Origin: Lachnospiraceae bacterium
GTDB taxonomy: Bacteria; Bacillota; Clostridia; Lachnospirales; Lachnospiraceae
DNA: 64,000 nt
NCBI GenBank assembly: GCA_022652545.1
Contig: JALCRM010000009.1
Span: forward strand, 50,256 to 114,255
Direction: 5' to 3'
Shown here: piece by piece, positions 1 to 8,277 of the stretch
How positions within the stretch are numbered: position 1 is the stretch's first letter
Layout: every line of letters starts with the position of its first letter
Notes under the pieces: generated by a model
Told to the model about the DNA's origin: nothing
Databases searched by the model: none
The model's input: the letters and a program-made list of their open reading frames with translations, nothing else
Translations under genes and position numbers: made by a program

Positions 1-1306
1 TGAAATCGGCGCACGCGTAACGGCAAGGACGACCGATTTCAATCAGAAACCTGAACAGACGCCTTCCGACGGTGTGATCACCGGCTACGGCGTTATCAAC
101 GGCAGTCTTGTTTTCGTGTACAGCCAGGACGCTTCCGTACTGGGCGGTTCGATCGGTGAGATGCACGCAAAGAAGATCGCAGGCCTGTACGACATGGCGA
201 TCCGCACCGGTGCCCCCATTATCGGGCTCATCGATTCCACGGGCCTTCGTCTGCAGGAAGCTACGGATGCCCTCAATGCAATGGGCACGATTTATGCGAA
301 ACAGGCAGCCGCATCCGGTGTTGTTCCGCAGATCACCGCTGTTTTCGGAAACTGCGGCGGCGGACTTTCCCTGTTCCCGGCAATGACGGACTTTTCTTTC
401 ATGTCCGGCGATGCCAAGCTTTTTGTGAATTCGCCGAATGCCCTTGCAGGCAACAGCGAAGATGTGAATGACACTGCCAGCGCTTCCGCAAAATCCGCTG
501 CCGGTGCGGTGGACGGGATCGGCAGCGAGGATGAGATCCTGGCAAAGATCCGTACACTGGTAGCCCTTCTGCCTTCCAACAACGAAGACAGCGCAGTCGG
601 AGAGTGCACGGACGATCTGAACCGTTCCTCGGATGCTGCAGCGGCTGATCCTGAAAATGTTTCGGCAGTACTTGCAGACGTTGCCGATGACGGTGCATTC
701 TTCGAAGTGAAGAAAGATTATGCCGCTGATATGGTGACCGGTCTTCTTCGCCTGAACGGCACAACGGCAGGAGCGGTCGCAAATGCAGATGCGAAGCTTA
801 CCACGGCAGGCTGCCGCAAGGCTGCCCGTTTCGTCAATTTCTGCGATGCCTTCAATATTCCGGTCATCACACTGACGAATGCTGACGGTTTCGCAGCTTC
901 GGCCGCTGAAGAAAACACAGTCGCAGCAGCTGCAGCCGAGCTTACCTACGCTTTTGCCAATGCTTCCGTGCCGAAGGTGAACGTGATCTGCGGCAAGGCA
1001 TTCGGCAGTGCCTACAACGTTATGAATTCCAAAGCAACCGGAGCAGACATCACCGTAGCTCTTCCCGGTGCCAAGGTAGGCATGATGGATGCGAAGCTTG
1101 CGGTGCAGGTGATCGCAGGAAGCGACAATGCAGAGGACGTTGCATCAAGGTACGATGCCCTGCAGAACAGCATTGACAGTGCCGCTTCGCACGGCTATGT
1201 CGACGAGATCGTCGAACCCGCGGATCTTCGGAAATATCTCATCGGAGCGGAAGAGATGCTCTTTACGAAACAGGCAGTTGTTGAGAAAAAACACGGCACA
1301 GTATAA
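1..1306 (+). CDS. mmdA: Acyl-CoA carboxyltransferase (12S / MmdA type), 5'-truncated by the window edge
   Basis: The reading frame is already open at the first base and runs for about 434 residues, so the true start lies upstream. The protein is a carboxyl-transferase of the propionyl-CoA carboxylase beta / methylmalonyl-CoA decarboxylase alpha family, which moves CO2 between an acyl-CoA and carboxybiotin. Family features are the GYGVINGSLVFVYSQD stretch, the LIDSTGLRLQE motif, the FGNCGGG oxyanion-type loop, and a second crotonase-like half containing ICGKAFGSAYNVM. Family members are usually about 500 residues, so perhaps 70 residues are missing. It heads an operon with OadG-, biotin-carrier-, OadB- and 5S-type genes, so its carboxyl group probably passes to the downstream biotin carrier and then to the Na+ pump. 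The acyl-CoA substrate (methylmalonyl-CoA or another) cannot be read from sequence. Confidence 0.9.
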   Translation, partial: EIGARVTARTTDFNQKPEQTPSDGVITGYGVINGSLVFVYSQDASVLGGSIGEMHAKKIAGLYDMAIRTGAPIIGLIDSTGLRLQEATDALNAMGTIYAKQAAASGVVPQITAVFGNCGGGLSLFPAMTDFSFMSGDAKLFVNSPNALAGNSEDVNDTASASAKSAAGAVDGIGSEDEILAKIRTLVALLPSNNEDSAVGECTDDLNRSSDAAAADPENVSAVLADVADDGAFFEVKKDYAADMVTGLLRLNGTTAGAVANADAKLTTAGCRKAARFVNFCDAFNIPVITLTNADGFAASAAEENTVAAAAAELTYAFANASVPKVNVICGKAFGSAYNVMNSKATGADITVALPGAKVGMMDAKLAVQVIAGSDNAEDVASRYDALQNSIDSAASHGYVDEIVEPADLRKYLIGAEEMLFTKQAVVEKKHGTV

Positions 1307-1324
1307 AAAAGGAGACACACAGCT

Positions 1325-2092
1325 ATGAAAAAATGGTTATCCGTTTTAACGGCAGCCGCAGCCTGTGTCCTGCTTGTATCTGTGTCCGGCCTGACGGTAA
1401 ACGCCGCAAGTAAATATGATTACCACGGCGTGACGGAAGAGCAGGCGATCTCTGACTCTGAGTACAGGATCCAGGAACTTGCGCAGGCTGTCCAGTCCGG
1501 TGACTCTTCGACATTTACGTCAGACAACCCGGAAGTCAGCTATGAGAAAAGCGCTGAACAGTGGAATGAAATGCTCACAAAGCTGGGCGATGTCACCGGT
1601 TTTGCGACAGATCCTTCCAAAATGAGCGCACAGATCAAAAATGACGAAATGACAGTCAGTGTCGGCCTGACAGGCTCTACAGGCAGAACCGGCACGGTAA
1701 CGGTCATTTACAATACCTATGGCCCTAAAGAGATCCAGTCCTCCATCAACGATACCTTTGGCGAAGGAATGGCAAAGGCAGGTATGAATACGCTGCTTGG
1801 CATGGGCATGGCCTTCTTTGTGCTGATCCTTATCGCACTGGTCATCAAATTTGCATTTCCGCCGATCAACCGTCTCTCCCAGAAAATGGAAGCGGACAGG
1901 AACAAAACAGATGTCAGAAAAACCGCCGCACCGCAGGTCGAGAGCACAGTTCCGGCTGCCGAAGCGCCGCAGGCGGCACAGGACGACGGAGCGCTTGTCG
2001 CAGTTATTGCAGCAGCTGTTGCTGCCGCAGAGGGCAGGAGCAATACAAACGGCTTTGTTGTAAGGTCGATCCGCAAATCCAGAACACGCTGA
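1325..2092 (+). CDS. OadG-family small membrane subunit of a Na+-translocating decarboxylase
   Basis: This 255-residue protein has a signal-like hydrophobic N-terminus (residues 1-28), an extracytoplasmic domain of about 120 residues, and one strong membrane segment at about 156-177. A charged cytoplasmic tail follows, ending in an Ala-rich helix and FVVRSIRK. That helix-plus-FVVRSIR ending is typical of OadG/MmdD subunits, which anchor the carboxyltransferase to the membrane beta subunit. Classical OadG is under 100 residues, so the extra outer domain is notable; longer versions with an N-terminal extracellular domain are common in Clostridia. It follows mmdA by 18 bases with a GGAG Shine-Dalgarno. 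The role is assigned from the tail and the operon; the outer domain has no assigned function. Confidence 0.8.
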   Translation: MKKWLSVLTAAAACVLLVSVSGLTVNAASKYDYHGVTEEQAISDSEYRIQELAQAVQSGDSSTFTSDNPEVSYEKSAEQWNEMLTKLGDVTGFATDPSKMSAQIKNDEMTVSVGLTGSTGRTGTVTVIYNTYGPKEIQSSINDTFGEGMAKAGMNTLLGMGMAFFVLILIALVIKFAFPPINRLSQKMEADRNKTDVRKTAAPQVESTVPAAEAPQAAQDDGALVAVIAAAVAAAEGRSNTNGFVVRSIRKSRTR

Positions 2093-2141
2093 TCACAAAC
2101 AGTAAGATCATTAAGAACATACTCAATGGAGGACTATCGAG

Positions 2142-2534
2142 ATGAAAAACTATACCATTACCGTAAATGGCACATCCTATGACGTAACAGTGGAAGAAGC
2201 CGGTGCACAGGTTTCCGCACCCGCAGCTCCCAGGGCAGCAGCCCCTGCTCCTGCCGTGCAGGCAGCAGCTCCCGCTCCGGCACCCGCAGCGGCTCCTAAA
2301 AAGGCTTCCGGCGCAGCCGGCGGCGTAAAGATCGAAGCCGGTGCAGCAGGAAAAGTATTCAAGATCGAAGCCAAGGTTGGCGATGCTGTCAAGGCCGGCG
2401 ATCCGGTTGTGATCATCGAAGCCATGAAGATGGAGATCCCCATGGTTGCTCCCAAGGACGGCACGGTTGCCAGTATCGACTGCACGGTCGGCGACGGCGT
2501 CGAAGCAGGCGACGTACTTGCTACGCTTAATTGA
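2142..2534 (+). CDS. Biotin carboxyl carrier protein (1.3S / gamma subunit)
   Basis: This 130-residue protein has three parts: a short beta-rich N-terminus, an Ala/Pro-rich flexible linker (about 24-58) and a C-terminal biotinyl/lipoyl-attachment fold. The biotinylation motif EAMKME places the modified lysine at residue 96. It carries carboxybiotin between the soluble carboxyltransferases and the membrane OadB pump. The swinging Ala/Pro linker and the length are normal for decarboxylase gamma subunits. It is preceded by a clear GGAGG and lies between the OadG- and OadB-type genes. Because it is the only biotin carrier in the cluster, it probably serves both the 12S-type and the 5S-type carboxyltransferases; that sharing is inference. 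Confidence 0.95.
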   Translation: MKNYTITVNGTSYDVTVEEAGAQVSAPAAPRAAAPAPAVQAAAPAPAPAAAPKKASGAAGGVKIEAGAAGKVFKIEAKVGDAVKAGDPVVIIEAMKMEIPMVAPKDGTVASIDCTVGDGVEAGDVLATLN

Positions 2535-2577
2535 TCATCACTGATAGTACCCAATAAACCCGGAGGTCTGTAAAGAT

Positions 2578-3726
2578 ATGAGTTATATTGCGAATACACT
2601 GGGAAATCTGCTTAACCAGACCGCCTTCGTCAACCTGTACTGGGGCAACTACATAATGATCATCGTAGCCTTCGTTTTCCTGTACCTGGCAATTGCCAAG
2701 GATTTCGAACCGCTGCTCCTCGTACCGATTGCGTTCGGCATGCTTCTGGTAAACATTTATCCCGACATCATCCTGAGCATTGAAGATTCCTCCAACGGAA
2801 CCGGCGGTCTGCTTTATTATTTCTATCTGCTTGATGAATGGGCTATCCTTCCTTCACTGATCTTCATGGGCGTAGGTGCCATGACGGATTTCGGTCCCCT
2901 GATCGCGAACCCGATCAGTTTCCTGATGGGCGCCGCGGCGCAGTTCGGTATCTTTGTCGCCTATTTCCTGGCAATTGCCATGGGATTCAACGGCAAGGCA
3001 GCTGCAGCCATTTCCATCATCGGCGGTGCCGATGGCCCGACATCCATTTTCCTGGCGACAAAGCTGCAGCAGAATGAACTGCTGGGCCCCATCGCCGTGG
3101 CAGCCTATTCCTATATGTCCCTGGTGCCGATCATCCAGCCTCCCATCATGAGAATGATGACGACGGACGAAGAGCGGCATTGCAAGATGGATCAGCTGCG
3201 TCCGGTATCCAAACTTGAAAAGATCATGTTCCCGATCATCGTTACGGTTGTCGTCTGCATGATCCTTCCTACCACAGCACCGCTGATCGGTATGCTGATG
3301 CTCGGCAACCTGTTCCGTGAATGCGGCGTCGTTCGTCAGCTTACGGATACTGCTTCCAATGCAATGATGTACATCGTCGTCATCCTGCTGGGCACTTCCG
3401 TCGGCGCAAAGACCAGTGCCACCGCATTCCTGAATGTTACGACTCTGAAGATCGTCGTACTCGGTCTGGTGGCATTTGCATTCGGCACTGCAGGCGGCTG
3501 TGTGCTAGGTAAGATCCTGTACAGGACTTCGCATGGCAAGATCAATCCGCTGATCGGCTCTGCCGGTGTTTCGGCCGTGCCTATGGCAGCGCGTGTTTCA
3601 CAGAAAGTCGCATCGGAGTACGATCCCACAAACTTCGTTCTGATGCATGCAATGGGCCCGAACGTCGCAGGCGTTATCGGTACTGCGGTCGTTGCCGGTG
3701 TGTTTATGGCAGTGTTCGGGATCTGA
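2578..3726 (+). CDS. oadB: Na+-translocating decarboxylase beta subunit (OadB/MmdB family)
   Basis: This 382-residue polytopic membrane protein decarboxylates carboxybiotin and couples the reaction to Na+ export. The signature GGADGPT, with the essential aspartate at about residue 152, is intact. So is the second conserved region NPLIGSAGVSAVPMAARVS near residues 323-341. Length and the number of hydrophobic segments are normal for the family. It starts at an ATG with an upstream GGAGG. Co-location with mmdA, OadG and the biotin carrier means the operon encodes a primary sodium pump at the cytoplasmic membrane. OadB and MmdB cannot be told apart by sequence alone; which acyl donor feeds it depends on the two carboxyltransferases of the operon. 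Confidence 0.95.
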   Translation: MSYIANTLGNLLNQTAFVNLYWGNYIMIIVAFVFLYLAIAKDFEPLLLVPIAFGMLLVNIYPDIILSIEDSSNGTGGLLYYFYLLDEWAILPSLIFMGVGAMTDFGPLIANPISFLMGAAAQFGIFVAYFLAIAMGFNGKAAAAISIIGGADGPTSIFLATKLQQNELLGPIAVAAYSYMSLVPIIQPPIMRMMTTDEERHCKMDQLRPVSKLEKIMFPIIVTVVVCMILPTTAPLIGMLMLGNLFRECGVVRQLTDTASNAMMYIVVILLGTSVGAKTSATAFLNVTTLKIVVLGLVAFAFGTAGGCVLGKILYRTSHGKINPLIGSAGVSAVPMAARVSQKVASEYDPTNFVLMHAMGPNVAGVIGTAVVAGVFMAVFGI

Positions 3727-3756
3727 TGATCCACATAAAAATCATGGAGGTTAATT

Positions 3757-5172
3757 ATGGAACAGGAACAGGTCAAAAAACCCGTTAAGATTACAGAGAC
3801 TGTTCTTCGTGATGCGCACCAGTCGCTGATCGCAACCAGAATGCCCACTTCGGAGATGCTTCCGATCATCGGAAAGATGGACCAGGTCGGCTACAATGCA
3901 GTGGAAATGTGGGGCGGCGCCACTTTTGACGCCAGCCTGCGCTTCCTTCACGAGGATCCGTGGGACAGACTGCGCAAGCTGAGAGCAGGCTTCAAGAACA
4001 CAAAACTCCAGATGCTTTTCCGTGGCCAGAATATTCTCGGCTACAGCCATTACAGCGATGATGTAGTGGAATACTTCGTACAGAAATCCATTGCGAACGG
4101 CATCGACATCATCCGTATTTTTGACTGCCTGAACGACATGCGCAACCTGGAGACCGCTGTCAAGGCTACCAAGAAAGAGGGCGGCCATGCGCAGGTAGCT
4201 CTGAGCTATACGCTGGGCGATGCTTACACGCAGGAATACTGGATGAACATTGCCAAGGATATCGAGAACATGGGTGCGGATTCCATCTGCATCAAGGATA
4301 TGGCGGGTCTGCTCGTGCCTTATGAAGCGGACAAGCTGATCCGTGCGCTGAAATCCTCCACTAAGCTTCCGATCGACCTGCATACGCACTACACCTCAGG
4401 TGTGGCGAGCATGACACAGCTCAAGGCAGTGGAAGCCGGCTGCGATATCATCGACTGCGCGATCAGCCCGTTTGCACTGGGAACTTCACAGCCTGCAACG
4501 GAAGTCATGGTCAAAACATTCCAGGGCACGCCTTATGATACGGGCCTTGATCTCAACCTTCTTTCCGAGATCGCGGATTACTTCCGCCCTTACAGGGAAG
4601 AATGCCTCAAGAGCGGCCTGATGAGCACCAAGGTCCTCGGCGTGAATATCAAGACCCTGATGTACCAGGTACCCGGTGGCATGCTTTCGAACATGGTCAG
4701 CCAGCTGAAAGAGCAGCATGCGGAGAGCAAGTACGACGAAGTTCTGAAGGAAGTTCCGCAGGTCCGCAAGGACTTCGGCGAACCGCCGCTTGTCACTCCT
4801 TCCTCCCAGATCGTCGGGACGCAGGCTGTTATGAACGTGCTGCTTGGCGAGCACTATAAAGTGGCTACCGAACAGACCAAGGATTTCCTTTGCGGGAAAT
4901 ACGGCAAGACCGTAAAGCCTTTCAATGCCGAAGTACAGAAGAAGATCATCGGCGATGCGGAAGTCATCACCTGCCGTCCGGCAGACAAGATCCCTCCTAT
5001 GCTTCCGAAGTTTGAGGAAGAGGTAAAAGCCTGGAAGCAGCAGCCTGAAGATACGCTTACCTATGCACTGTTCCCCAAGGTGGCACTGGATTTCTTCAAG
5101 TACCGCCAGGCTCAGCAGACAGGTGTGGATGTAGCGAAGGCAGACACAAAGAACGGCGCTTATCCGGCCTGA
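3757..5172 (+). CDS. Oxaloacetate decarboxylase alpha / transcarboxylase 5S-type carboxyltransferase
   Basis: This 471-residue TIM-barrel carboxyltransferase belongs to the OadA / pyruvate carboxylase C-terminal / 5S family. The N-terminal ETVLRDAHQSL motif (about 14-24) provides metal- and substrate-binding residues. A SICIKDMAGLL segment holds the lysine expected to be carbamoylated, and DLHTHYTSG supplies the two metal-binding histidines. It ends after the PYC-OADA domain and lacks a biotinyl domain, so it must use the separate carrier encoded at 2142-2534. It is the last gene before a strong terminator. Family chemistry is transfer of a carboxyl group between oxaloacetate/pyruvate and biotin. 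In this operon it could make the complex an oxaloacetate decarboxylase, or a transcarboxylase linking it to the 12S partner; the sequence does not decide which. Confidence 0.88.
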   Translation: MEQEQVKKPVKITETVLRDAHQSLIATRMPTSEMLPIIGKMDQVGYNAVEMWGGATFDASLRFLHEDPWDRLRKLRAGFKNTKLQMLFRGQNILGYSHYSDDVVEYFVQKSIANGIDIIRIFDCLNDMRNLETAVKATKKEGGHAQVALSYTLGDAYTQEYWMNIAKDIENMGADSICIKDMAGLLVPYEADKLIRALKSSTKLPIDLHTHYTSGVASMTQLKAVEAGCDIIDCAISPFALGTSQPATEVMVKTFQGTPYDTGLDLNLLSEIADYFRPYREECLKSGLMSTKVLGVNIKTLMYQVPGGMLSNMVSQLKEQHAESKYDEVLKEVPQVRKDFGEPPLVTPSSQIVGTQAVMNVLLGEHYKVATEQTKDFLCGKYGKTVKPFNAEVQKKIIGDAEVITCRPADKIPPMLPKFEEEVKAWKQQPEDTLTYALFPKVALDFFKYRQAQQTGVDVAKADTKNGAYPA

Positions 5173-5198
5173 CCGTTCAAAGCAGCGAGCAAAACCGA

Positions 5199-5242
5199 GG
5201 CTGCTGCACCGGCGTATAAATACGCAGGTGCAGCAGCCTTTT
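5199..5242 (+). terminator. Rho-independent terminator of the decarboxylase operon
   Basis: A perfect 12-bp stem (GGCTGCTGCACC / GGTGCAGCAGCC) with a 16-base loop is followed directly by TTTT, 27 bases after the last stop codon. Confidence 0.93.
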
Positions 5243-5246
5243 AAAA

Positions 5247-5255
5247 TGTTATAAT
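5247..5255 (+). promoter_or_regulatory. Extended -10 promoter element for the debranching-enzyme gene
   Basis: TGTTATAAT is an extended -10 box (TGn plus consensus TATAAT) lying immediately after the preceding terminator and about 45 bases before the next start codon. No good -35 hexamer is seen at 16-18 bases, as is usual for extended -10 promoters. Confidence 0.6.
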
Positions 5256-5301
5256 TAACGTGCTCTAAAACTAAAAGAAAGAGGACTACCCGGGGATCCT
5301 T

Positions 5302-7494
5302 ATGGAAAGACTGGACGTTGTTAAGCAACTGATCGGGGAAAAGAAAGAAGACAGTATCGGGGATTCGCTCAGGACCGAAGACAGCAGCAGTAAAAAAACT
5401 CCCGAAAACATGTATTCGGAATATGAACCTACCGCTGTGATCGACGGCTATCGTGTACGCAGCGGGTACTTTGAGATCAACGGTTCCATGCCCGTGACCG
5501 GCGGCGTCAGCTTCACTGTCTGTTCCAAAGGTGCGACGTCCATTGCACTGTGCCTTTTCCACCGCAAGGAGACAAAACCGTTTGCTGTATTGAAGTTCCC
5601 TAATGAGTTCCGGATCGGCAATACCTGGTCGATGATCGTTTACGGGATCAACATTGAAGAATTCGAATACTGCTACCGTGCCGACGGCCCCTGGGACCCG
5701 GAAAAAGGGCTGCTGTTTGACAAGACCCACAATCTTCTGGATCCCTACGCCATGGCTGTGACAGGGCAGAGCGGCTGGGGCAAGATCACGAAGAAGCGCG
5801 GCGACTATCACGCACGTGTAGTCAGGAACAACTACGACTGGAAGACTTCCAATTTTCCGTTAAGGCCTATGGAAGATTCCATCATCTATGAAATGCATGT
5901 CCGCGGCTTTACACGGCACGCATCTTCGGGTGTACGCTATCCCGGTTCCTTCGCAGGTATCATCGAAAAGATCCCCTATCTCAAAGACCTCGGGATCACT
6001 GCCGTAGAGCTGATGCCGATCTTCGAATTCGACGAGACGATGAACAGCCGGGAAGTGAACGGCCAGAAGCTTCTCGAATACTGGGGCTACAATACCGTCA
6101 GTTTTTTTGCGCCCAACACGTCCTATACCGCGTCGCATGAATTCAACTACGAAGGCACGGAACTCAGGAACATGATCAGGCTCCTGCATGAGAACGGGAT
6201 CGAAGTGATCCTGGACGTCGTCTTCAACCACACGGCGGAAGGCAATGAAAAGGGACCGTTTATTTCTTTCAAAGGCCTGGACAACAATATCTATTACCTG
6301 CTTTCACCTGATGGAAAATACTACAATTTCAGCGGCTGCGGCAACACCGTGAACTGCAACCATCCCGTGGTGCGCCATTTTATTCTGGACTGCCTGCGCT
6401 ACTGGGTGGAGGAATATCATGTGGACGGGTTCCGCTTTGACCTGGCGAGCATCCTCGGAAGAAGCGAAGACAGCAGCCCCATGCACCATCCTCCCATCCT
6501 TGAGGAGCTGGCCAGTGACACGATACTCGGCAACGTCAAGCTGATCGCGGAAGCCTGGGATGCAGGCGGACTTTATCAGGTCGGCAGTTTCCCGGCTTTC
6601 CACCGCTGGGCGGAATGGAACGGAAGCTACCGGGACTGTCTCCGCGATTATCTGAAGGGCAATTACTGGAACGCCAGGGAAACAGCAGACCGCATCTGCG
6701 GCTCGCCCGATCTGTACCAGGGCGTATATGAAGGCTATGCTTCGTCTGTGAATTTCCTTACCTGCCACGACGGGTTCACTCTGTATGACCTGTATTCCTT
6801 TAACGTAAAACACAATGAAGCCAACGGCTGGAACAACAGCGACGGAGCAGATGACAACCGCAGCTGGAACTGCGGGGCAGAAGGCGAGACTGACGACAGG
6901 CAGATCCTGGACCTGCGGTTCCGCATGATGCGCAATGCCATAACCGTACTGATGTGCAGCCGCGGTACGCCGATGATCCTGGCAGGCGATGAATTCGGCA
7001 ACACGCAGTTCGGAAACAACAACAGCTACTGCCAGGACAACGAGATCTCCTGGCTGGACTGGTCTCTGCTTAAAAAGAACCGGAACTATTTTGAATTTTA
7101 CAGGGAGATGGTGCATTTCCGCAGGGCCCATCCTTCGATCTGTCATACCCTTTCTCCTTCTTCCTGCGGCCTGCCGGCGCTCATGTGCAGCGGGACGGAC
7201 ATGAACCATCCGAACGTGGACGGGAACACCAGTACGCTGTGTGTGCTGTTTTCAGGCAGAATAGCGCCTGCAGGAGCGGACGATGCTGTCATTCTTGTGA
7301 TCAATTCCTACTGGGAAAGCCGTGAGATCACGCTGCCGGAGCTTCCGGTACAGTATGCCTGGCAGCTCGTCGTCAACACGGACGACAATGCCGGCAGCTG
7401 GTATCATGAAAATCCGGTCGTGTTCGAGCACCGCTATACCGCCTGGGCAGGGCCGAGAAGCGTGCTCGTGTTCACACTCGCAAAACTCGCATAA
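5302..7494 (+). CDS. glgX: Glycogen debranching enzyme / isoamylase-type glycoside hydrolase (GH13)
   Basis: This 730-residue alpha-amylase-superfamily enzyme should cleave alpha-1,6 branches of glycogen or limit dextrins. An N-terminal carbohydrate-binding-like module (about 50-170) is followed by the catalytic barrel. Barrel motifs in order are YEMHVRGFT, ILDVVFNHTAEG, DGFRFDLAS (nucleophile aspartate near 381), LIAEAWDAGG (acid/base glutamate near 417) and LTCHDGFTLYDL (third carboxylate near 489). A beta-sandwich domain closes the protein. The first 40 residues are charged and lie outside the normal domain, so a later start is possible. An ATG with GAGGAC 16 bases upstream was kept because no better start is visible. 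The gene stands alone between the terminator and the two-component genes. GlgX and TreX/isoamylase specificities cannot be separated here. Confidence 0.85.
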   Translation: MERLDVVKQLIGEKKEDSIGDSLRTEDSSSKKTPENMYSEYEPTAVIDGYRVRSGYFEINGSMPVTGGVSFTVCSKGATSIALCLFHRKETKPFAVLKFPNEFRIGNTWSMIVYGINIEEFEYCYRADGPWDPEKGLLFDKTHNLLDPYAMAVTGQSGWGKITKKRGDYHARVVRNNYDWKTSNFPLRPMEDSIIYEMHVRGFTRHASSGVRYPGSFAGIIEKIPYLKDLGITAVELMPIFEFDETMNSREVNGQKLLEYWGYNTVSFFAPNTSYTASHEFNYEGTELRNMIRLLHENGIEVILDVVFNHTAEGNEKGPFISFKGLDNNIYYLLSPDGKYYNFSGCGNTVNCNHPVVRHFILDCLRYWVEEYHVDGFRFDLASILGRSEDSSPMHHPPILEELASDTILGNVKLIAEAWDAGGLYQVGSFPAFHRWAEWNGSYRDCLRDYLKGNYWNARETADRICGSPDLYQGVYEGYASSVNFLTCHDGFTLYDLYSFNVKHNEANGWNNSDGADDNRSWNCGAEGETDDRQILDLRFRMMRNAITVLMCSRGTPMILAGDEFGNTQFGNNNSYCQDNEISWLDWSLLKKNRNYFEFYREMVHFRRAHPSICHTLSPSSCGLPALMCSGTDMNHPNVDGNTSTLCVLFSGRIAPAGADDAVILVINSYWESREITLPELPVQYAWQLVVNTDDNAGSWYHENPVVFEHRYTAWAGPRSVLVFTLAKLA

Positions 7495-7579
7495 ACACAG
7501 ATTTTTCATATTTTTTGTTTATCATGCAAGGAGAGCAACCGTACTGCATGTGTCAGGCATCCGGAGAAAGGACAATCAT

Positions 7580-8251
7580 ATGGAAAATCAGAAAATACTG
7601 GTAGTCGACGATGAAGAGCGTATGCGCAAACTGGTAAGGGATTTTCTTGTGCGCAGCGGTTTCAGCGTCGTGGAGGCGGGAGACGGGCAGGAAGCACTGG
7701 ATATTTTCTTTGAAAAGAAGGATATTGCCCTGATCATTCTGGATGTCATGATGCCCCGCATGGACGGCTGGCAGACAGCCAGAGAAATACGCCAGTATTC
7801 CAAGGTCCCGATCATTATGCTCACCGCCAAGTCTGACGAAAGCGATGAACTGCATGGCTTTGACGCCGGGATCGATGAATACGTGACCAAGCCCTTCAGC
7901 CCGCGCACGCTGGTCGCACGCGTGGAGGCGATCCTGCGTCGCACGACCGGTTCTTCGGATGACAAACTGAACATAGGCGGCATCACAGTGGACAAGAGCG
8001 CACACACGGTCATGATCGACGGGCAGCCCGCGGACCTTTCCTTCAAGGAATTCGAACTGCTCACTTATTTCATGGAAAACAACGGGATCGCCCTGTCGAG
8101 GGAAAAGATCCTCAACAACGTGTGGAATTATGACTATTTCGGAGATGCGCGCACCATTGATACACACGTGAAGAAACTGCGCAGCAAAATGGGTGACAAG
8201 GGCGACCTGATCAAGACGATCTGGGGCATGGGATACAAATTTGAGGCCTGA
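7580..8251 (+). CDS. OmpR/PhoB-family response regulator
   Basis: This 223-residue protein has a receiver domain (about 5-118) and a winged-helix DNA-binding domain (about 128-221). The acidic pocket is DDEE near residues 10-13, the phosphoacceptor is D55 in LIILDVMMP, and the switch lysine is in YVTKPFSP. The start was set to the ATG at 7580, preceded by GGAGAAAGG; a longer frame upstream has no domain content. The histidine kinase gene follows by 26 bases, and hisH overlaps that kinase, so the regulator is probably cotranscribed with histidine genes. The target promoters are unknown. Confidence 0.95.
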   Translation: MENQKILVVDDEERMRKLVRDFLVRSGFSVVEAGDGQEALDIFFEKKDIALIILDVMMPRMDGWQTAREIRQYSKVPIIMLTAKSDESDELHGFDAGIDEYVTKPFSPRTLVARVEAILRRTTGSSDDKLNIGGITVDKSAHTVMIDGQPADLSFKEFELLTYFMENNGIALSREKILNNVWNYDYFGDARTIDTHVKKLRSKMGDKGDLIKTIWGMGYKFEA

Positions 8252-8277
8252 CGCAATATGGGCCCGGGCAGGAGCGT

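Noticed and set aside
4486..5811. A 441-residue minus-strand frame spanning the operon terminator
   Set aside because: It crosses a strong plus-strand terminator and promoter and is antisense to two well-conserved genes.
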